64,000 nt of DNA from Gammaproteobacteria bacterium (GCA_016716465.1 JADJWH010000001.1:1178001-1242000); one strand, 5' to 3'; counted from the stretch's first letter, positions 25,311 to 36,090 are shown. The notes: generated by a model not told the origin, from the sequence alone. A program made the numbers and translations.

Positions 25311-26345
25311 TCAGAGTTGCTCGACGTAGTATCCGGCGGACTTCAGGCGTTCGACGATGCCGTTCTCCCCGACCATATGACCGGCCCCGACCACCACGAA
25401 CAGGACGCCATGCTCGCGCGAAAGCCTGGCGATGGCGTCCGTCATCCGTTCGTTCCGCTCCAGGATCAGGCGACGATAGATCACGTCGCCGCGCACCATG
25501 CGGTCAAACGCCTCGAACATCACGCGGTCCAGCTTCTCGACGTTGCCGTTCAGCCAGGCGTCGAGCATATCGCCGAAATGGCGCCCGGCATCGTCGATCT
25601 CATGCAGGGTCTGCATCAGCATCGCGACCTGGTCCTTCGGCTCCAGTCCGCTCAGCAGGTCGAATTGATAGTCGGCCGACTCGAGTTCGACGATCGGCAT
25701 CCGCGGCGCCGCCTCGCGCATGAGCTGCATGTCGACCCCATAGGCGGCGCTGTAGCCCAGCTTCTGCAGGACCGCTGAAGTCAGCGTCAGCGAGGCGAGC
25801 CAGGGTTTCTGACGCTCGACCAGGGCGATAGGCAAGCCGAAGGTACGACTCACATTGCTCAGCGCCGCCCATTCGGTCGGTTCCAGCGCCCCTTTGAGGC
25901 CGGGGCTGTTCTCCGCATAGGTCCCGGCCGCCTGCAGGCGCGCGGCAAGATCCGCGGGCGGGGTCCGGGTGAGGTCGGCCTCCACGACGAGCGCATCCGC
26001 CGTCGCCAGCGCATCGCCGATCACCGCCGGCAGCGGATAGATCCAGGGCGCGCCGAAATGCAGGGAGCCGAGCAGATAGATCTTGCCGCTGGCCGGGGAT
26101 TTGGCCTCCCAGAAGAGATGCTTGCCAGAGGCGGGCCAGGCATTGTCGAGCCGGGCGGCGGTCTCGTTGCCGGGCGCCATTCCGTCACAGGTCGTTTCCT
26201 GGAAGGAGACCCGGCCCTCGTGGTCGACGCACTTGTAGACATCGGCATAAACCGGCGCCGGCCCCGTCCACAAGGCCAATGCAAGCAGGCACAGCGCGGC
26301 CACGCCGATCCGGCTCCGCCCGAGTTCGCGGGACTCGCGTTTCAT
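25311..26345 (-). CDS. Secreted TraB/GumN-family protein with N-terminal DUF4124
   Basis: After a signal peptide (VAALCLLALALWTGPAPVYA) comes a DUF4124 segment (DVYKCVDHEGRVSFQETTCD). The TraB/GumN (EreA-like) domain follows, with the hallmark LLGSLHFG near residue ~80 and VVVGAGHMVGENGIVERL near the C-terminus; both His residues are expected active-site or metal ligands. The ATG at 26343-26345 has AGGTGG at seven bases; ATG 26349-26351 is possible. TraB-type proteins are predicted hydrolases or regulators; the substrate is not known. The short 67-residue membrane protein lies upstream on the same strand. Confidence 0.82.
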   Translation of the reverse strand: MKRESRELGRSRIGVAALCLLALALWTGPAPVYADVYKCVDHEGRVSFQETTCDGMAPGNETAARLDNAWPASGKHLFWEAKSPASGKIYLLGSLHFGAPWIYPLPAVIGDALATADALVVEADLTRTPPADLAARLQAAGTYAENSPGLKGALEPTEWAALSNVSRTFGLPIALVERQKPWLASLTLTSAVLQKLGYSAAYGVDMQLMREAAPRMPIVELESADYQFDLLSGLEPKDQVAMLMQTLHEIDDAGRHFGDMLDAWLNGNVEKLDRVMFEAFDRMVRGDVIYRRLILERNERMTDAIARLSREHGVLFVVVGAGHMVGENGIVERLKSAGYYVEQL

Positions 26346-26445
26346 ACGCATTCCACCTGAGTTTGGCTGATCGCTACGGCTAATATCGGCGGCGGCGGCC
26401 GGCCGCTGAAGCATCAGCCCGGCGTCCGGGTGCGGCGGTGGGAGA

Positions 26446-26649
26446 TTATTCGGGGGATTTTTCGCGCTGCATCCGCTCCCGCCGTCCCAGGACGACGCCG
26501 AGGATGACCGGCAGCACGATCACCAGCAGCACGGAGAGGGCGACGAGTATGTCCGGCGATACCAACTGATTCGTCGCCAGGAGCGAGAGCAGGCCGATCA
26601 CCAGGGCGGCGCCGCCGCCGTATACGAGCAGTCTGAGCAGATCCTTCAT
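26446..26649 (-). CDS. Small two-helix membrane protein, unknown
   Basis: This 67-residue protein has two hydrophobic helices (LVYGGGAALVIGLLSLLA and ILVALSVLLVIVLPVILGVV) followed by a basic/acidic tail RRERMQREKSPE. No family is recognised. It lies between sthA and the TraB/GumN gene, all on the minus strand. Confidence 0.65.
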   Translation of the reverse strand: MKDLLRLLVYGGGAALVIGLLSLLATNQLVSPDILVALSVLLVIVLPVILGVVLGRRERMQREKSPE

Positions 26650-26729
26650 CGGGTCCTTCTTCGCCGGTCAGTCCGGAACCACAATATCACCCATTGTACG
26701 CCCCGCCGGGGCGCCGGTACACCCGCCGC

Positions 26730-28097
26730 TCAGGAGACGCGGTTGAGACCGTTGAGCGCCGCCACGCGGTAGGCCTCCGCCATGGTCGGATAGTTGAACG
26801 TGGTGTTGATGAAGTACATCAGTGAATTGGCCTCGCCCTGCTGCGCGAGGATGGCCTGACCGATGTGGATAATCTCCGAAGCCTGATCGCCGAAGCAATG
26901 GATGCCGAGGATCCTCAGCGTGTCGCGATGGAACAGGATCTTGAGCATGCCGGTGGTCTTGCCGGAGATCTGCGCGCGCGCGAGATGTCGGAACAGCGAG
27001 TGCCCCACTTCGTACGGGATCTTCTCGGCGGTGAGCTCGCGCTCGGTCTTGCCGATGGAGCTGATCTCGGGCAGGGTGTAGATCCCGGTCGGGATGTTCT
27101 CGGCCAGATAGACCGAGCAGCTGCCCTCCACCAGATGGGTGGCGGCAAAGCGCCCCTGGTCGTAGGCGGCGCTCGCGAGATTGGGATAACCGATGATGTC
27201 GCCCGCGGCGTAGATATGCCCGCGCGTCGACTGGTAGCTGGTATTGACGACGATGGAGCCGCGGCGATTGAGCTCGACGCCGATGGCTTCCAGCCCGAGC
27301 CCGTCCGAGTTGCCGGTGCGCCCCTGCGCCCACAGCAGATAATCGGTGCGGATCTGTTTCTGTGACTTCAGGTGGAGCGTCACCCCTTCCGCGTCGGCCT
27401 CGACCTTTTCATATTCCTCGTTGTGGCGAATCAGCACACCCTGTTCCCGCAGGTGATAGCTCAGGGCGTCGATGATCTCGTCGTCGAGAAAGGACAAGAG
27501 CTGGCCGCGCGTGTTGATGAGGTTCACCTTGATACCCAGGTTGCGGAAGATCGAGGCGTACTCGCAGCCGATCACCCCCGCGCCATAGATGGTGATCGAG
27601 CGCGGGCTGTCCATGAGTTCGAGCACGGTATCGCTGTCGAGGATGCGGGGATGACTGAAATCGACGTCGGGGGGACGGTAGGGCCGGGATCCGGTGGCGA
27701 TGACGAAGGCGTCCGCCCCCAGACGCTTCCGGCCCTCGTTCGGCTTCGAGACCTCAACGGTGTGGTCATCCACAAAGGCGGCGCGCCCGTGGACGACATC
27801 GACATGGTTGCGGCTGTAGAACCCGCGCCGCATGCTCACCTGCTTCTCGATGACGCCGCGCGCCGCCTGCAGGAGGTCCGGGTAGCGGGTGCCGCTGTGA
27901 CGGCCGCTGTCCATCAGTTGCTGCACGCCCTGGCGCAGGGCCTTGCTGGGAATGGTCGCACGATGGGTGCAGTTGCCGCCGACCTCGGGAAGGGCGTCGA
28001 TTATCGCCACCCGCTTCCCTTCCTTGGCGACCTTCATCGCAGCGCCCTCTCCGCCGGGTCCGCTCCCGATCACGATTACGTCGTAATGATCAGTCAT
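26730..28097 (-). CDS. sthA: Soluble pyridine nucleotide transhydrogenase SthA
   Basis: SthA is a cytosolic flavoprotein that transfers hydride between NADPH and NAD+. The 455-residue protein has the FAD fold (VIVIGSGPGGEGAAMKVA), NAD-binding IYGAGVIGCEYASIFRNLGI and the C-terminal dimerisation domain. In the position of the redox-active disulfide of related dihydrolipoyl dehydrogenases it has GGNCTHRATIPSKALR with only one Cys, which is diagnostic for SthA. Confidence 0.95.
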   Translation of the reverse strand: MTDHYDVIVIGSGPGGEGAAMKVAKEGKRVAIIDALPEVGGNCTHRATIPSKALRQGVQQLMDSGRHSGTRYPDLLQAARGVIEKQVSMRRGFYSRNHVDVVHGRAAFVDDHTVEVSKPNEGRKRLGADAFVIATGSRPYRPPDVDFSHPRILDSDTVLELMDSPRSITIYGAGVIGCEYASIFRNLGIKVNLINTRGQLLSFLDDEIIDALSYHLREQGVLIRHNEEYEKVEADAEGVTLHLKSQKQIRTDYLLWAQGRTGNSDGLGLEAIGVELNRRGSIVVNTSYQSTRGHIYAAGDIIGYPNLASAAYDQGRFAATHLVEGSCSVYLAENIPTGIYTLPEISSIGKTERELTAEKIPYEVGHSLFRHLARAQISGKTTGMLKILFHRDTLRILGIHCFGDQASEIIHIGQAILAQQGEANSLMYFINTTFNYPTMAEAYRVAALNGLNRVS

Positions 28098-28242
28098 GGA
28101 AATGCACCGGGTTCATCCTGCGCGCGAGGGGGATGGCAAGCGGCGGCATTGGGCCGGGAAGCGGAATCATGTGCGGGAGGATAGCAAACTCCCCGCCCGA
28201 GCGGAATGAGGTGCGACGGACCCCGCCGCTGGCGGTATCCGG

Positions 28243-28440
28243 TCAGGCGGCGGAGCGGGCGTCGAACAGGGCGCGCAAGGTACCGATGTCACCGCGATCG
28301 GGCAGTTCCCCCAGGGCGGCGGTCACATCCAGGCAACGCGCCAGGGCGGATTCGATGCTGGCGAAGGTCCAGAGTTCCTCACCCGTGTCGGAGTACAAGG
28401 TCGCGGCGCGGTTCGGCCATTCCTTAACGTAGATCTGCAT
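28243..28440 (-). CDS. Small hypothetical protein
   Basis: This 65-residue product (MQIYVKEWPNRAATLYSDTG) has no signal peptide, membrane segment or recognised motif. Codon use resembles that of the neighbours, and a GAGGTGA-like ribosome-binding site precedes the ATG, so it is probably real. It lies between sthA and a HugZ-like gene. Confidence 0.6.
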   Translation of the reverse strand: MQIYVKEWPNRAATLYSDTGEELWTFASIESALARCLDVTAALGELPDRGDIGTLRALFDARSAA

Positions 28441-28553
28441 GGTTCACCTCGCTCCAGCCGTATCGGCCCCGTCACGTCGGCAAGATTAGCCGGCGGGCGT
28501 GTCGCCGGGATGTCATCCACGTGAACCTTTCATGACAGCGGACGCTGGATGCC

Positions 28554-29075
28554 TCAACCCGCGCCGCCGGACGGCGGTTTGTCCGGCCGAACCGGCACCG
28601 GGCCGGCGCCCGACAGGTCGTAGGCCCGCCCGAAGCCGCGCACATAACGCCCGGAATCCGGTGCCAGGCGAAACAGGCGGAAATCGGGCAGTGCGCGCAG
28701 TACCGGGACGATGTCGCCGAACTCGTGCTCGAAACGCTCCATGATCTCTCCCCACTCCTCCGTGGCGGGCACGACGGCGGCCACGGTACACGCATAGCTC
28801 AGGCGTACACGGGCAAAGGGATTGGCGGCGGCGGCCTCTTCCTGCAGGAACAGCACGGCGGCCTTGCCGCTTCGCCCCAGATTGCGGGTATGGCGCGCGA
28901 GCCCGCTCACGAACAGATAAAAACTTCCATTTGCGCCGGCGACATAGGGGGCGTAGCTCGCCTCCGGCGTCCCGTCCGCGTCGACGGTGGCGAGCATGAC
29001 GGAGCGGAACCCGGCACGAAAGCGCGCCACCTCCGCCGCGATGTCCTCCATGTCCTCCCGAGTTTCGTCGTTCAC
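28554..29075 (-). CDS. HugZ-like pyridoxamine-phosphate-oxidase-fold protein
   Basis: The ~173-residue protein has the FMN-binding split-barrel pattern VMLATVDADGTPEASYAPYV, the strand FYLFVSGLARHTRNL, and RVRLSYACTV, as in HugZ heme-utilisation proteins. It lacks the C-terminal DUF2470 extension of full-length HugZ. The GTG at 29073-29075 with GGGAGA upstream gives the expected N-terminus (VNDETRED); an ATG 27 bases further upstream is possible. Heme binding or degradation is inferred from the family only. Confidence 0.78.
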   Translation of the reverse strand: MNDETREDMEDIAAEVARFRAGFRSVMLATVDADGTPEASYAPYVAGANGSFYLFVSGLARHTRNLGRSGKAAVLFLQEEAAAANPFARVRLSYACTVAAVVPATEEWGEIMERFEHEFGDIVPVLRALPDFRLFRLAPDSGRYVRGFGRAYDLSGAGPVPVRPDKPPSGGAG

Positions 29076-29170
29076 GGCCTGCTCTCCCGCGCGCCGCCAC
29101 AACCGCGAGTGCAGTATGATAGGTGCATCGAGATCGACATAGACCGGATTCTAACCGATAAAGGACTCCC

Positions 29171-30361
29171 ATGCGCACATCGCCCCTGCCCGCCCTGTCG
29201 CCGGCCGTGACGCGGCGCCTGATCGAACTGCTGGAACAACCGACGGCGCCGTTTCGCGAGACCCATGTCATCGATCATGTGAGCCGTTATCTCCAGCGCC
29301 ACCATGTGCCGTTCTTCGCTGATCCGCACGGCAACCTGGTGGTGGGGGCGGAGTCCCGGCGCGATTACGCCGCATTGCTGCGTGAGCGTGCACGTCAACC
29401 CGTGCGCATGTTCATCGCCCATATGGATCATCCCGGGTTTCACGGCGTACGCTGGCTGGCGCGCGACCGTCTGGCGGTGCGCTGGTACGGGGGCTCGCCG
29501 GTGAAGCATGTCGCGGGCGCCCGCGCGCGCCTGGTGGGTCCGGATGGTGTCGTCGGCAGCGGCGTCTTCGCGCGCGTGCGCATCAACCCGGGCGGCTGGG
29601 CCATCGACACCGCCGAGATCCGACTGACGCCGGAGCAGGCGCAGGCATTGCGCGGTCGCGGCGCGCGCTCCCTCTACGGCGGGTTCGAATTCCGCGCCCC
29701 GGTCTGGATGCGGGGCGATCATGTGTACTGCCCGGCGGCGGACGATCTGGTCGGCGTGTTCGCCATCATGGAAACGGCGCGCCGCCTGTGGCGCGCGCCC
29801 CGCGCCCGCCCGCCCTTTCTCGGACTGCTGACGCGCGCCGAGGAGGTCGGCTTCGTCGGCGCGGTCGCCCATTTCGAACTCGGCTGGCTGGGCCGCGCCA
29901 GCCGCCCCCACGTCGTCGTCAGCCTCGAGGCCTCGCGCACCCTGCCGGGCGCCGAAATCGGCAAGGGGCCGGTGGTGCGACTCGGCGACCGTCGCACCGT
30001 GTTTCAACCCGACGGCCTGAAGGTGCTGAGCGACGTGGCGACCCGCGCCCTGCCCGGCCGGCATCAGCGCCGCGTCATGGACGGCGGTGCCTGCGAGGCG
30101 ACCGCCGCGACCGCCTGGGGATTCCCCGCCATCGGCATCTCGGTCCCGCTCGGCAATTATCACAACCAGGGCTTCGAGGGCGGCCCGGATTGTCCGGCGC
30201 CGCACGGTCCGGCGCCGGAGTTCGTCAGCACCCGCGACGTGGCCGGTCTGCTGCGTCTGTGCCGCGCGCTGATGCGCCGGGATCTGGCCTGGGGCGATCC
30301 GTGGACGCGCCAGCGCACGCTGTTGCGCCGGACGCTGCGTCGCCACCGCCGCCGCTTGTGA
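29171..30361 (+). CDS. M42-like metallo-aminopeptidase (DUF-type, zinc-dependent)
   Basis: The 396-residue cytosolic protein shows the dinuclear-zinc peptidase pattern: FIAHMDHPGFHGV (HxD), CPAADDLVGVFAIMETA (bridging Asp), LTRAEEVGFVGA (Glu-Glu base/ligand), VSLEAS, and GGACEATAA. This order fits M42/M20-like aminopeptidases (PepA/FrvX type). An Arg-rich C-terminus (RRTLRRHRRRL) is unusual. It stands just upstream of the amidoligase operon on the same strand, with a small secreted gene in between, so a functional link is possible. Confidence 0.8.
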   Translation: MRTSPLPALSPAVTRRLIELLEQPTAPFRETHVIDHVSRYLQRHHVPFFADPHGNLVVGAESRRDYAALLRERARQPVRMFIAHMDHPGFHGVRWLARDRLAVRWYGGSPVKHVAGARARLVGPDGVVGSGVFARVRINPGGWAIDTAEIRLTPEQAQALRGRGARSLYGGFEFRAPVWMRGDHVYCPAADDLVGVFAIMETARRLWRAPRARPPFLGLLTRAEEVGFVGAVAHFELGWLGRASRPHVVVSLEASRTLPGAEIGKGPVVRLGDRRTVFQPDGLKVLSDVATRALPGRHQRRVMDGGACEATAATAWGFPAIGISVPLGNYHNQGFEGGPDCPAPHGPAPEFVSTRDVAGLLRLCRALMRRDLAWGDPWTRQRTLLRRTLRRHRRRL

Positions 30362-30462
30362 CCCGGCCCTTTCCGGGCGCGGCGATTACGCTATAATCGC
30401 GCCATGCGGACCGGTCCCGGACGGCGCCCCGCCCCGCCCGTGATGACCGCGGACACTGAGCG

Positions 30463-30774
30463 ATGACACGACGCATCCACTGCCTGTTTGCAGGGCTCCT
30501 GCTGCCGTGCGCCTGCGCGCTCACGCCCGCCGTGGCGCAGGACATGAACGACGTGGCGGAGGATCGCGACATCGCCTCCATCGAGCAATGCCTGCAGCGC
30601 GCGGTGGAACAGAAGATCGAGGAGGACCGCGTCGACGCCTTCATCGATCGCTGCATTGACAATATCTACACGCAGAGGGAACAGGCCGCGGGCGCGGAGA
30701 ACAGCCCCCGCGAGGGCGGCGACGCGGAAGGAGCTGCGCGCGAAGACGGCGCCGGGGAAGTTCCCTCCGACTAG
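30463..30774 (+). CDS. Small secreted protein, unknown
   Basis: This 103-residue product has a signal peptide (LFAGLLLPCACALTPAVAQ), then an acidic helical region with two Cys (IEQCLQRAVEQKIEEDRVDA and FIDRCIDNIY) that could form a disulfide, and a Gly/Glu-rich disordered tail. No family is recognised. It lies in the 510-bp space between the M42-like peptidase and the C39-like peptidase gene. Confidence 0.65.
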   Translation: MTRRIHCLFAGLLLPCACALTPAVAQDMNDVAEDRDIASIEQCLQRAVEQKIEEDRVDAFIDRCIDNIYTQREQAAGAENSPREGGDAEGAAREDGAGEVPSD

Positions 30775-30871
30775 CGTCATGATTTCAGCCCCGGACCCCA
30801 TACGCTCCGCCGCGCGGGGCGCAGACTCGCTGGCGATTGGATGCGCGCCGGCAAGATAGTATCATCGCGCG

Positions 30872-31609
30872 ATGGAGCATCGTCTCAATCTCGACATCCT
30901 GCCGCAGCCCGACGAGACGACCTGCGGCCCGACCTGCCTGCATGCGGTCTACAGCTATTTCAACGACGAAATCGCGCTCGACCGACTGATCGGCGAGATC
31001 CCCACCCTGCGCGACGGCGGCACGCTGGCGGTGTTTCTCGCCTGTCACGCGCTGCGACGCGGCTATCGCACCAAGATCTTCACCTACAACCTGGAAATGT
31101 TCGATCCCTCGTGGTTTGGGGAACAGGACAGCGACCTGCGCGACCGCCTGAGCCGGCAACTGGTGTTCAAGAACTCGTCGCGGTTCAAGATCGCGACCGA
31201 TGCTTACATGGATTACATCGAGCTGGGCGGAACCTTGCGCTTCGAGGACCTCACCAGTGCGTTGATCCGGCGCTACCTCAAGCGCGGCATCCCCATCCTG
31301 ACCGGACTGAGCGCGACGTATCTTTACCACTCCACACGCGAGCATGGACCGCTTTACGACGATGTGCGAGGTATACCGAGCGGTCATTTCGTGATCCTGG
31401 CCGGCTACGCGGCCGAGACGCGCTCGGTGTTGATCATGGATCCCCTGCACCCCAATCCGCTCGCGCCAGGCCAGATCTACGAAATCAGCATCGATCGCGT
31501 GCTGGGCGCGATCCTGCTCGGCGTGCTGACCCACGACGCCAACCTGTTGATCATTGAGCCGCGCGAAAAACCGTTGCCGCCCCGTCATGTCGATATTCAT
31601 AGTCGTTAA
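30872..31609 (+). CDS. Peptidase C39-like (papain-fold) protein
   Basis: The 245-residue cytosolic protein has a C39-like catalytic arrangement: TTCGPTCLHAVY (nucleophile Cys18), GHFVILAGY (His) and IMDPLHPNP (Asp). There is no leader peptide or ABC module, unlike bacteriocin-processing C39 proteins. It is the first gene of a four-gene overlapping operon with two ATP-dependent ligases and an amidohydrolase. It may cleave the product of those ligases or mature a peptide precursor; both are inferences. Confidence 0.83.
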   Translation: MEHRLNLDILPQPDETTCGPTCLHAVYSYFNDEIALDRLIGEIPTLRDGGTLAVFLACHALRRGYRTKIFTYNLEMFDPSWFGEQDSDLRDRLSRQLVFKNSSRFKIATDAYMDYIELGGTLRFEDLTSALIRRYLKRGIPILTGLSATYLYHSTREHGPLYDDVRGIPSGHFVILAGYAAETRSVLIMDPLHPNPLAPGQIYEISIDRVLGAILLGVLTHDANLLIIEPREKPLPPRHVDIHSR

Positions 31610-33036
31610 CAATCCGGAAGACTGGCCGCTGAATATCCACGGCGCCGAGGTCATCGCCGCCAAGACCTACCTGTCCGATCCGCGCTTCAGCGACCTGCGC
31701 GGCCTGAAGATCTTCAATCTATGCCGTTCATACCGCTACCAGAGCGTGGGCTACTACGTATCACTGCTCGCCGAGGCCCGTGGCCACAAGCCGCTGCCGA
31801 ACGTGAACACGATCCAGGACATGAAATCGCAGACCATGACGCGTTTCGTGTCCGACGATCTGTTCGAGCTGATCCAGCGCACGCTGGCGCCGATCAAGTC
31901 GGAGGAGTACGAGCTCAGCATCTACTTCGGGCGCAACTTCGCCAAGCGCTACGAGCGCCTCAGCCTGACGCTGTTCAACCTGTTTCCGGCCCCGTTACTG
32001 CGCGCGCGCTTCATCCACAACCGCACCTGGCAACTGCAGAGCATCGGCCCGATCGCCGGCAACGATATCCCGGACGACCACAAGCCGTTCCTGCTGCAGA
32101 CCGCGAGCGAGCATTTCGCCGGCAAGGGCCTGCGCCGGCGCACGCAGCAGGTCATGCGCTACGACCTCGCCATACTCCACAATCCCGCCGAGGCGCAGCC
32201 GCCGTCCGACGCCAAGGCGCTGAAGAAATTCATCAAGGCGGCGCAGCAGCTCGACTTCGACGTGGAGATGATCACCAAGAACGATTACGGCCGGATCGCC
32301 GAATTCGACGCCCTGTTCATCCGCGAGACCACCGGCGTGAACCACCACACCTACCGCTTCGCACGCCGCGCGACCGCGGAGGGCCTGGTGGTAATTGACG
32401 ACCCCGCCTCGATCCTCAAGTGTACCAACAAGGTGTATCTGGCCGAGCTGATGTCGCGCCACAAGATCCCGACGCCCAATACCAGCATCGTCAATCGCGG
32501 CAACATGCAGGCCGTGGCCGGGACCATCGCCATGCCGTGCATCCTCAAGCAGCCGGACAGCGCCTTCTCGCAGGGCGTGATCAAGGTCGGCAGCAAGGCC
32601 GAGTTCATCACCGAGGCGACGCGCATGCTGGAGAAATCGGACCTGATCATCGCGCAGGAGTTCATGCCCACGCCGTTCGACTGGCGCATCGGCGTGTTCA
32701 ATCGCGAGCCGCTCTACGCCTGCAAGTACTACATGGCGCACGGCCACTGGCAGATCATCGACCACAACAACGCCGGCAAACCGCGCGAGGGCCGTACCGA
32801 GGCCATTCCGATCGAGCAGGTGCCGCGCAACATCGTTTCGACCGCCCTCAAGGCGGCCAATCTGATTGGCGACGGGCTCTACGGCGTCGACGTCAAGGAG
32901 ATCGACTCGAAGGTCTTCGTGATCGAGATCAACGACAACCCGAACATCGATTCCGGCCTGGAGGATGGCATCATCCAGCTCGACCTTTACACCAGAATCA
33001 TGCGCGGCATGCTGGCCCGCATCGAGGAAAGAAAGG

Positions 33037-33056
<20 letters not shown>
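31587..33056 (+). CDS. RimK-like ATP-grasp ligase with RLAN domain
   Basis: This 489-residue protein starts with the RLAN region (~1-190; MSIFIVVNNPEDWPLNIHGA, NLCRSYRYQSVGYYVSLLAE). A RimK-type ATP-grasp domain follows (~205-485), with ALFIRETTGVNHHTYRFA, CILKQPDSAFSQGVIKV (nucleotide-binding loop) and VIEINDNPNID (Mg ligands Glu/Asn). The family forms amide bonds between a carboxylate and an amine using ATP. The ATG at 31587 overlaps the C39-like gene by 23 bases, and the 3' end overlaps the GCS2 gene by 20 bases. Substrates are unknown. Confidence 0.9.
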
Positions 33057-34291
<1,235 letters not shown>

Positions 34292-34299
<8 letters not shown>

Positions 34300-34999
34300 T
34301 GCGCCGATACTGCTGCTGAGTTGCGAGCACGCCTCCAACCGCATACCGCGCGAGTATCTGCATTTGTTCCACGGCTGTCGCGCACTGCTCGCCAGCCACC
34401 GGGCATATGATGCTGGCGCGCTCGCCTGCGCGCGCGCCATTGGGCGCCGACTGCATGCGCCGCTGATCGCGGCTTCCTACAGCCGCCTGCTGGTGGACCT
34501 CAACCGCTCGCCCGGGCATCCCGCGCTGTTCTCGATGCGCACCCGAACGCTGCCACGGGAGGAGAAACGACGCATGATCGCGCGCTACTACGCACCACAC
34601 CGCATGCGCGTCGAACGCTGGGTGGACGCCCGGATCGCAAGGGGGCGCCGCGTCGTGCACGTGGCCGTACACAGCTTCACCCCGGCGCTGGACGGGGTGA
34701 AGCGGCGGGCGGATGTCGGTCTGCTGTACGACCCCGGCCGCGGCACGGAATCCACCCTGTGCCGGCGCTGGCGCGACGCCTTGCGGGACGCGGGCGGCAA
34801 CCCGCTCGCGGTACGCCGCAACTATCCCTACCGCGGGACGAGCGACGGCCTCACCCGCCATTTGCGCGCCCGCTTCCCCGCCTCGCGCTACACCGGCGTC
34901 GAGTTGGAGATCAACCAGAACCGGCTGCGCGGAGACCGCGCCCGGGAACGCCTGTCCGCCCTGCTGGCCGCCACGCTGCGCCGGGCGCTGTTCGAATAG
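34292..34999 (+). CDS. N-formylglutamate amidohydrolase-like enzyme (FGase)
   Basis: This 235-residue hydrolase shows the family signature in order: LLLSCEHASNRIP, SRLLVDLNRSPGHP, VAVHSFTP and GVELEINQNRL, supplying the predicted zinc ligands and catalytic residues. Canonical members release formate from N-formylglutamate in histidine catabolism, but no hut genes are nearby. In this setting it may hydrolyse an amide made by the two ligases upstream. It is the last gene of the overlapping operon. Confidence 0.88.
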
Positions 35000-35178
35000 A
35001 ACGGCGGCGCGAATTGCCGCACCGGTCACAGAATCCTGCCGCTCGCTGTTGATAATAAACAGCACCCCCAAGTCGAGTCGCCATTCCCGAGCGCGGTCGA
35101 TGCGCCTGTCCCCGCCCCCGCGGAGACGGCGTCAGACGGCATACACAACCCAACATATCTATGGAGGCGGTGAACATC

Positions 35179-36039
35179 ATGGAGCACAGCGCAACCCTTG
35201 CCCAGGAAACGGAAAACAGGCACCCCGCGGAGGATCACATTCAGATCGCCGCCGAGGCGGAGCGCGGCACGCCGCGCCCGTCCATCCTGATCCAGTTGTC
35301 GCAAGTGAGCTATCTGCGGGCGCAGACCTCGCACTATACCATCTTCGATCGCCGCTTCCTGTCAATTTACCGCAAGAACTTCGGCGGCAAGGCGCGTCAG
35401 TACTGGGTAGACCTCGCGCTGCTCGACTCGACGCCGCATTTCTTCGTCAAAAACGATCGCCACTCACTGTACACCTCAGGCGGCATGTTCGGTCTGTGCG
35501 CGATTCTCACGCTTGCCAGCATGTTCTCGCGCATGCCCTGGTACACGCACGCCTGGAGTCCGTTCACGCTGCTGACCCTGTGCGCCTCGGTGATCGCCCT
35601 GCTGGTGTTCGTACATCGCTCGCAGAACCTGGTCCGCTTCCACAGCCAGAGCGGTGACGCGGTGCTGCTGGAGATGTACAACAATGCCCCCAATCGCGCG
35701 GAGTTCGAGGCCTTCGGCCGCGAGCTGGTGCAGCATATCCAGGCGGCGCAACGCAGCGACCGGCGCAAGCCGGACCAGAAGCTGGGCGCGGAGCTGCGCG
35801 AGCACCGGCGCCTGCGCGACCAGGGCATTCTGACGGAGGAGGTGTACGCCGCCGCGCGCGACAAGATACTGCGCCGTCATCGACAGATGCAGATGAGACC
35901 CGCCGCCACCCCACAGCCGCCGGCCCAGCCCGAGGAAACGGAGGATTCCGACATCATCGAGGTGACCGTGAGCAACGGAAAGTGGCAGACCAACGTTGCC
36001 GACTTCGATCTGTTCGCACCGGCGAAGAAGAGCGCCTGA
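35179..36039 (+). CDS. Two-helix membrane protein with SHOCT-like tail, unknown
   Basis: The 286-residue protein has a cytosolic N-part (SILIQLSQVSYLRAQTSHYT), two transmembrane helices (~105-150) and a long cytosolic C-part. Within it, HRRLRDQGILTEEVYAAARD resembles a SHOCT oligomerisation motif; a Pro/Glu-rich linker follows. The ATG at 35179 uses GGAGG at 35163-35167; an ATG at 35161 overlaps that site and is less likely. It follows the amidoligase operon by 179 bases and ends at a strong hairpin. Confidence 0.7.
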   Translation: MEHSATLAQETENRHPAEDHIQIAAEAERGTPRPSILIQLSQVSYLRAQTSHYTIFDRRFLSIYRKNFGGKARQYWVDLALLDSTPHFFVKNDRHSLYTSGGMFGLCAILTLASMFSRMPWYTHAWSPFTLLTLCASVIALLVFVHRSQNLVRFHSQSGDAVLLEMYNNAPNRAEFEAFGRELVQHIQAAQRSDRRKPDQKLGAELREHRRLRDQGILTEEVYAAARDKILRRHRQMQMRPAATPQPPAQPEETEDSDIIEVTVSNGKWQTNVADFDLFAPAKKSA

Positions 36040-36046
36040 ATCCGTC

Positions 36047-36090
36047 CACCGGACATGCCGCGCCAGAACACCGGCGCGGCATGTCCGGTG
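36047..36090. terminator. 18-bp perfect hairpin between convergent genes
   Basis: CACCGGACATGCCGCGCC and its exact complement are separated by an 8-base loop; TTTCC follows on the plus side. It lies between the stop codons of the convergent 35179-36039 and 36139-38610 genes, so it is probably a bidirectional terminator, although the T-run is short. Confidence 0.65.
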
